Part shown: one piece after another, positions 5,423 through 8,403 of the stretch
Layout: the number at the start of each line of letters is the position of its first letter
Position numbering within the stretch: the stretch's first letter is position 1
Assembly (NCBI GenBank): GCA_030745255.1
Contig: JASLOY010000138.1
Span: forward strand, 1 to 8,403
From: Vicinamibacterales bacterium
GTDB lineage: Bacteria; Acidobacteriota; Vicinamibacteria; Vicinamibacterales; UBA8438
DNA: 8,403 nucleotides
Direction of reading: 5' to 3'
Program-made: the position numbers and the translations under genes
Notes under the pieces: generated by a model
The model's input: the letters and a program-made list of their open reading frames with translations, nothing else
Told to the model about the DNA's origin: nothing
Databases searched by the model: none

Positions 5423-7879
5423 CTACTCGGACTGCAGCACGCGCATCGGGTCGACCCGCATCGCCTGCCACGCCGGTCGGCAACAAGCGGACAAGGCGAC
5501 CACGAAGACGACACTCGACGCCCCGAACAACACGGTGAGGTCTGTCGGGGCAACGTTGTAGAGCACGGTAGCGAGCACGCGGCCGAGCACGAGCGCACCG
5601 AGGACGCCGACGACGATCCCGACTGCCGCGAGCACCACCGCCTCGCGGGTCACGAGCCGGAACATGTCCCGCGAGCGGGCGCCCATCGCAATTCGAATGG
5701 CAAACTCTCGAGCGCGCCTGGCGACGAGATACGACGTGACCCCGTAGACTCCCACGCCGGAGAGCAACAGGGCGAGCGAGGCGAAGATCCAGAGCAGGAC
5801 CGAGTTGAAACGCGGCTGCGCAACCGCCTGGGAGAGAATCGCGTCCATTGTCTTCAGGTCGTAGACACCGAGGTCGCCATCCATGGCCCTGATTTCTGCT
5901 TGCACGGCAGCGGCGACACCCGTGGGCGACGCCTGACTGCGCACCACCAGATTCATGAGGCGAGACGGGTTCTGGCGCTGCGAGAAGTACGCCACTGGGA
6001 CGATCTGCTCTTCCAGCTTGTGCTCACTGAAGTCGCGCACCACACCGATCACCGTGAACCAGTCGGTTCTCGCCGCCGGCACCCACGGCGCAGGTGCCGT
6101 CGCGAAGCGCGGCCGAAACTGTCTGCCGACCGGCTCCACCTCGGGCCAGTACCGGCGAGCCATGGCTTCGTTGATCACCACGACGGACGCCGCCTCGGGT
6201 CCATCAGTGATTGCAAACCCGCGGCCGCGCGCCAGTTCAGCGCCGAGCGTGTCGAAGTAGCCCTGTGAAACGACACGATAGGTCGGCCATGGTTCCTCTC
6301 CTCCCTCCGCCGGAATCCGACCCGGCACCTCGACGTCGGCCGTGAGAAACCAGCCGAGAAAAGGCCGCGTGTTCACGGTCGCCGCATCGCGAACGCCCGG
6401 GAGACGACGCGTGCGCCGCAGCAGCTCGTCGGAGAACCCCTGCACGCCGGCGGGGTCCGGATACTTTCTCTCCGGCAACCACACCTGCATCGTCAGCAGA
6501 CGGTCGGGGCGGAACCCCGGATCGACCCGCTGCAGATTCCACAAGGTCCGGATGAGCAGCGCGGCGCCGAACAGCAGCACGACCGAGAGTGCGAGCTCGG
6601 CGACGAGCAGGGCACGACCCGCAGTCGAGCGCCCTGCGCTCGCAGCGACGCGTAGCGTCTCCGTGCGGCTCGACTGGAGCGCGGGCAGGAGCCCGAACGC
6701 GAACGCGGTCACCAGCGCCGTGATCCCCGTGAAGGCCAATACCCGCAGGTCGATCTGCGGGGAGGGAGGCGTGTAGGTGGCCACGGGCGGAACCAGCGGC
6801 GCCAGCGCACGCAGCCCGACCGCCGCAACGAGGATGCCTCCGGCGGCGCCGAGCACGGCGAGCATGGTGTTCTCGGTCAGCAGTTGGCGCACAAGGCGCC
6901 AGCGAGAGGCCCCCACCGCGGCGCGCACGGCGAACTCGCGTTGCCGAGCACCGGCACGCACCAGCAGCAGGTTCGCGACATTGGAGCACGCGATCAGCAA
7001 GACGCACCCCACCGCGCCGAGGAGCACGAGAAGCGCCTGCTCGAATCCGCGATCGTAGCGCGGCGGGTGGACGGGCACGACGGCGACACCCCAGTCTTCG
7101 TTCGTCGCCGGATACGCGTTCGCCAGACGCCTCGCGATCGCGTCCATCTCCGCCTGCGCCTCGCCATGCAATACACCCGGCGCGAGACGCGCGTAGACGA
7201 CGATCGAGTGATCGTCGCGACCGCGAAAGTCGGCATCGACCGGAAAAGGCATCCACATCTCGAAGTCGGACTGCAAGAAGTAGAAATCGTTCGGCAGTAC
7301 ACCAACCACCGTGAACGGCCGGCCGTCGATCAGCAGAGTCTGCCCGACGATTCCCGGATCGCCGCCGTAGCGTCGCTGCCAGAACCCGTGTGTCAGGACG
7401 ACCACCTGGTCCTTGCCAGGTTCTTCTTCCTCGTCGCGGAAGGTCCGCCCGATCGCCGCCTCCACACCGAGCATCCGGAAGAACGATGGCGAGACCCGCA
7501 CGCCTCGAATTTGCTCTGGGGTCGCGCCGTGGCCCAGCGGGCCCGCCACCGAGTAGAACCAGTTGCGCCACGCCACCATGTATTCGAACGACCGGCTCTG
7601 GTCACGCCAATCGAGGAAATTGCCGGGCGACGGCGCCACGTTGTCCGCTTCGGTCAGACCCTGCTCGGGATTCACGTCACGGAGGCCCATGAGGCGCTCG
7701 ACGTGCTCGAACGGCGGCGGTCGGAAGAGGAGATTGTCGACGACCGTGAAGACCGCGGTGTTCGCGCCGATCCCGAGGGCCAGGGTCAGCACCGCCACGG
7801 CCGTGAACCCCGGGCTCTTGCCGAGCTTCCGGAACCCGTACCGGACGTCCTGTCGGAGATCACTCATTGCGGACGACAT
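5423..7879 (-). CDS. ADOP-type ABC-transporter permease (MacB/FtsX family)
   Basis: This inner-membrane protein of 818 aa has the duplicated architecture of acidobacterial 'duplicated orphan permeases'. Residues 6-47 (SDLRQDVRYGFRKLGKSPGFTAVAVLTLALGIGAN...) are the hallmark N-terminus leading into the first helix. A MacB-like periplasmic domain spans about 48-280, followed by FtsX helices at about 283-305, 335-360 and 380-405. A second unit follows: a helix at about 422-444, a periplasmic domain at about 445-690 (ending DLKTMDAILSQAVAQPRF), and FtsX helices at about 693-718, 745-772 and 782-802. It closes with the family-typical RVDPMRVLQSE. No ATPase is adjacent, as the 'orphan' label implies. 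Relatives are MacB-like permeases that couple ATP hydrolysis in the cytoplasm to periplasmic movements; the substrate here is unknown. The ATG at 7879 lacks a clear SD, and an in-frame ATG at 7894 with a good SD is cut off by TGA. A second in-frame ATG at 7867 is also possible. Confidence 0.93.
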   Translation of the reverse strand: MSSAMSDLRQDVRYGFRKLGKSPGFTAVAVLTLALGIGANTAVFTVVDNLLFRPPPFEHVERLMGLRDVNPEQGLTEADNVAPSPGNFLDWRDQSRSFEYMVAWRNWFYSVAGPLGHGATPEQIRGVRVSPSFFRMLGVEAAIGRTFRDEEEEPGKDQVVVLTHGFWQRRYGGDPGIVGQTLLIDGRPFTVVGVLPNDFYFLQSDFEMWMPFPVDADFRGRDDHSIVVYARLAPGVLHGEAQAEMDAIARRLANAYPATNEDWGVAVVPVHPPRYDRGFEQALLVLLGAVGCVLLIACSNVANLLLVRAGARQREFAVRAAVGASRWRLVRQLLTENTMLAVLGAAGGILVAAVGLRALAPLVPPVATYTPPSPQIDLRVLAFTGITALVTAFAFGLLPALQSSRTETLRVAASAGRSTAGRALLVAELALSVVLLFGAALLIRTLWNLQRVDPGFRPDRLLTMQVWLPERKYPDPAGVQGFSDELLRRTRRLPGVRDAATVNTRPFLGWFLTADVEVPGRIPAEGGEEPWPTYRVVSQGYFDTLGAELARGRGFAITDGPEAASVVVINEAMARRYWPEVEPVGRQFRPRFATAPAPWVPAARTDWFTVIGVVRDFSEHKLEEQIVPVAYFSQRQNPSRLMNLVVRSQASPTGVAAAVQAEIRAMDGDLGVYDLKTMDAILSQAVAQPRFNSVLLWIFASLALLLSGVGVYGVTSYLVARRAREFAIRIAMGARSRDMFRLVTREAVVLAAVGIVVGVLGALVLGRVLATVLYNVAPTDLTVLFGASSVVFVVALSACCRPAWQAMRVDPMRVLQSE

Positions 7880-7882
7880 CGT

Positions 7883-7894
7883 TCACGGCGTCAT
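7883..7894 (-). other. Three-codon in-frame mini-ORF (ATG ACG CCG TGA) before the ADOP start
   Basis: GGAG at 7900-7903 stands 5 nt before an ATG at 7892-7894, which reads Met-Thr-Pro-stop. After one more codon (ACG) the ADOP ATG follows in the same frame. The best SD in this gap thus serves an ATG that ends almost at once. It may be a tiny leader that feeds re-initiation, or a nonsense change or base-call error that split the original N-terminus. Confidence 0.45.
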
Positions 7895-7934
7895 GGCAGC
7901 TCCAAGGTCCGACCGGTCCCTGAAGACAGTCCGG

Positions 7935-8403
7935 CTAGGGCCGACTCTTGGCTTCGGCTTCGACTTCGTCGGCCTCGGGCCGGAAGCTCTCGTCCGGCAG
8001 ATACCGGACCAGCCACTGATCGCTGCGGGTCACGATGCCCGACAGCTTCGCCGTCACGTCCACCGCGCCCTCGGCCCCGAGCGCCCGCGCCAGCGGCGAG
8101 CCCTGGTCGAGCTCGGCGAAGGTCTCGACGTGAAAGACGTGGACGTATCCGCCTTCGCCGCCGAAGGTCAACGCGCCGCTCCTGTGATGCATCTCCGCCT
8201 CGTCGAAATGCGGGAGCACGTCGGTCGCCATCACGCGCAGGTAATCCTGCTCGCGTCCGGGCACCACCGAGACGATCTGCACGAGCATCAACGCCGGCGC
8301 CGCGGCGTCCGGCAACGGGTTGTCAATCGTCGGCGTGGTGCGCAGGGCGTAGGTCTGCCGACTCGTGACGACGTTGCGAATTCGGTTGATGACGGCGGCC
8401 CGA
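7935..8403 (-). CDS. Hypothetical protein, probable dimeric alpha/beta-barrel fold, 5'-truncated
   Basis: The frame is open from the right edge to the TAG at 7935, with 155 residues visible. A TTG at 8315 or an ATG at 8288 could be internal starts, but coding-like sequence (AAVINRIRNVVTSRQTYALRTTPTIDNP) continues upstream, so the start probably lies outside. The order seen is a strand (LMLVQIVSVVPG), a helix (REQDYLRVMATDVLPHFDEAE), a strand (RSGALTFGG), a strand (YVHVFHVETF), a helix (AELDQGSPLARALGAEGA) and a strand (WLVRYLPDESF). This beta-alpha-beta-beta-alpha-beta order resembles the ferredoxin-like dimeric barrels of the antibiotic-biosynthesis-monooxygenase/NIPSNAP kind, but I see no catalytic residue that fixes a function. 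The tail is acidic and charged (EADEVEAEAKSRP). It ends 55 nt before the ADOP gene on the same strand and may share its transcript. Confidence 0.72.
   Translation of the reverse strand, partial: RAAVINRIRNVVTSRQTYALRTTPTIDNPLPDAAAPALMLVQIVSVVPGREQDYLRVMATDVLPHFDEAEMHHRSGALTFGGEGGYVHVFHVETFAELDQGSPLARALGAEGAVDVTAKLSGIVTRSDQWLVRYLPDESFRPEADEVEAEAKSRP

Noticed and set aside
5413..5431. Inverted repeat CCGAG-N8-CTCGG across the ADOP stop codon as a terminator
   Set aside because: The stem is only 5-6 bp, overlaps the coding end and is not followed by a T-run on the transcribed strand.
5086..5598. Minus-strand frames of 170 and 130 codons running from inside the ADOP 3' end into the non-coding region
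   Set aside because: They begin within the ADOP coding sequence in another frame, are rich in Ser, Arg, Pro and Cys, lack an SD and match no family I know.
6884..8368. A 494-codon open frame on the plus strand, antisense to the ADOP gene and its neighbour
   Set aside because: It is very rich in Arg, His, Pro and Ala with no domain motif, and it mirrors the minus-strand frame of a clear ADOP permease. Such antisense frames are common in GC-rich genes.

Overview
The window looks like chromosomal DNA from a high-GC member of the Acidobacteriota, probably a soil Vicinamibacteria-type lineage. The main marker is an 818-aa MacB/FtsX-type permease of the 'acidobacterial duplicated orphan permease' (ADOP) class. 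A secreted protein of a type common in these genomes (C-terminal FEYACHEGNYGL) and strong AGGAGG-type ribosome binding sites fit this. The phylum call is inference from gene families. I see no rRNA, tRNA, CRISPR array, insertion sequence or phage gene.

Layout. A plus-strand gene, cut by the left edge, ends at 662 and encodes the C-terminal part of a DUF481/YdiY-like outer-membrane beta-barrel. Everything else is on the minus strand, so transcription runs from the right edge to the left. In that order: (i) a gene open to the right edge, encoding a probable small alpha/beta-barrel protein (7935-8403); (ii) the ADOP permease (5423-7879), 55 nt downstream; (iii) a non-coding stretch of about 475 nt (4948-5422); (iv) a NarK/NasA-type nitrate/nitrite MFS transporter (3532-4947); (v) a siroheme [4Fe-4S] nitrite reductase, NirA-like (1735-3498), 33 nt downstream; (vi) a secreted protein of unknown function (679-1638), whose stop faces that of the DUF481 gene 16 nt away.

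How the genes work together. The transporter and reductase form a compact unit for taking up nitrate or nitrite and reducing nitrite to ammonium. Two points stand out. First, the reductase has a C-terminal rubrerythrin-type rubredoxin domain (C-x2-C-x12-C-x2-C) after the normal siroheme enzyme, which suggests a built-in electron-entry module. Its active site carries the K-x-N pair expected of nitrite reductases rather than the K-x-K pair of sulfite reductases. Second, a near-consensus sigma-54 (-24/-12) promoter, TGGCCCG-N4-TTGCT, lies upstream of the transporter, with palindromic sequence at enhancer distance behind it. This points to RpoN plus a bacterial enhancer-binding protein, possibly NtrC, controlling the unit. 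No nitrate reductase subunit is present in the window.

Nothing here is a clearly new multi-gene system. The fused rubredoxin, the sigma-54 control region, and an in-frame ATG-with-SD that stops after three codons just before the ADOP start are the items most worth checking.
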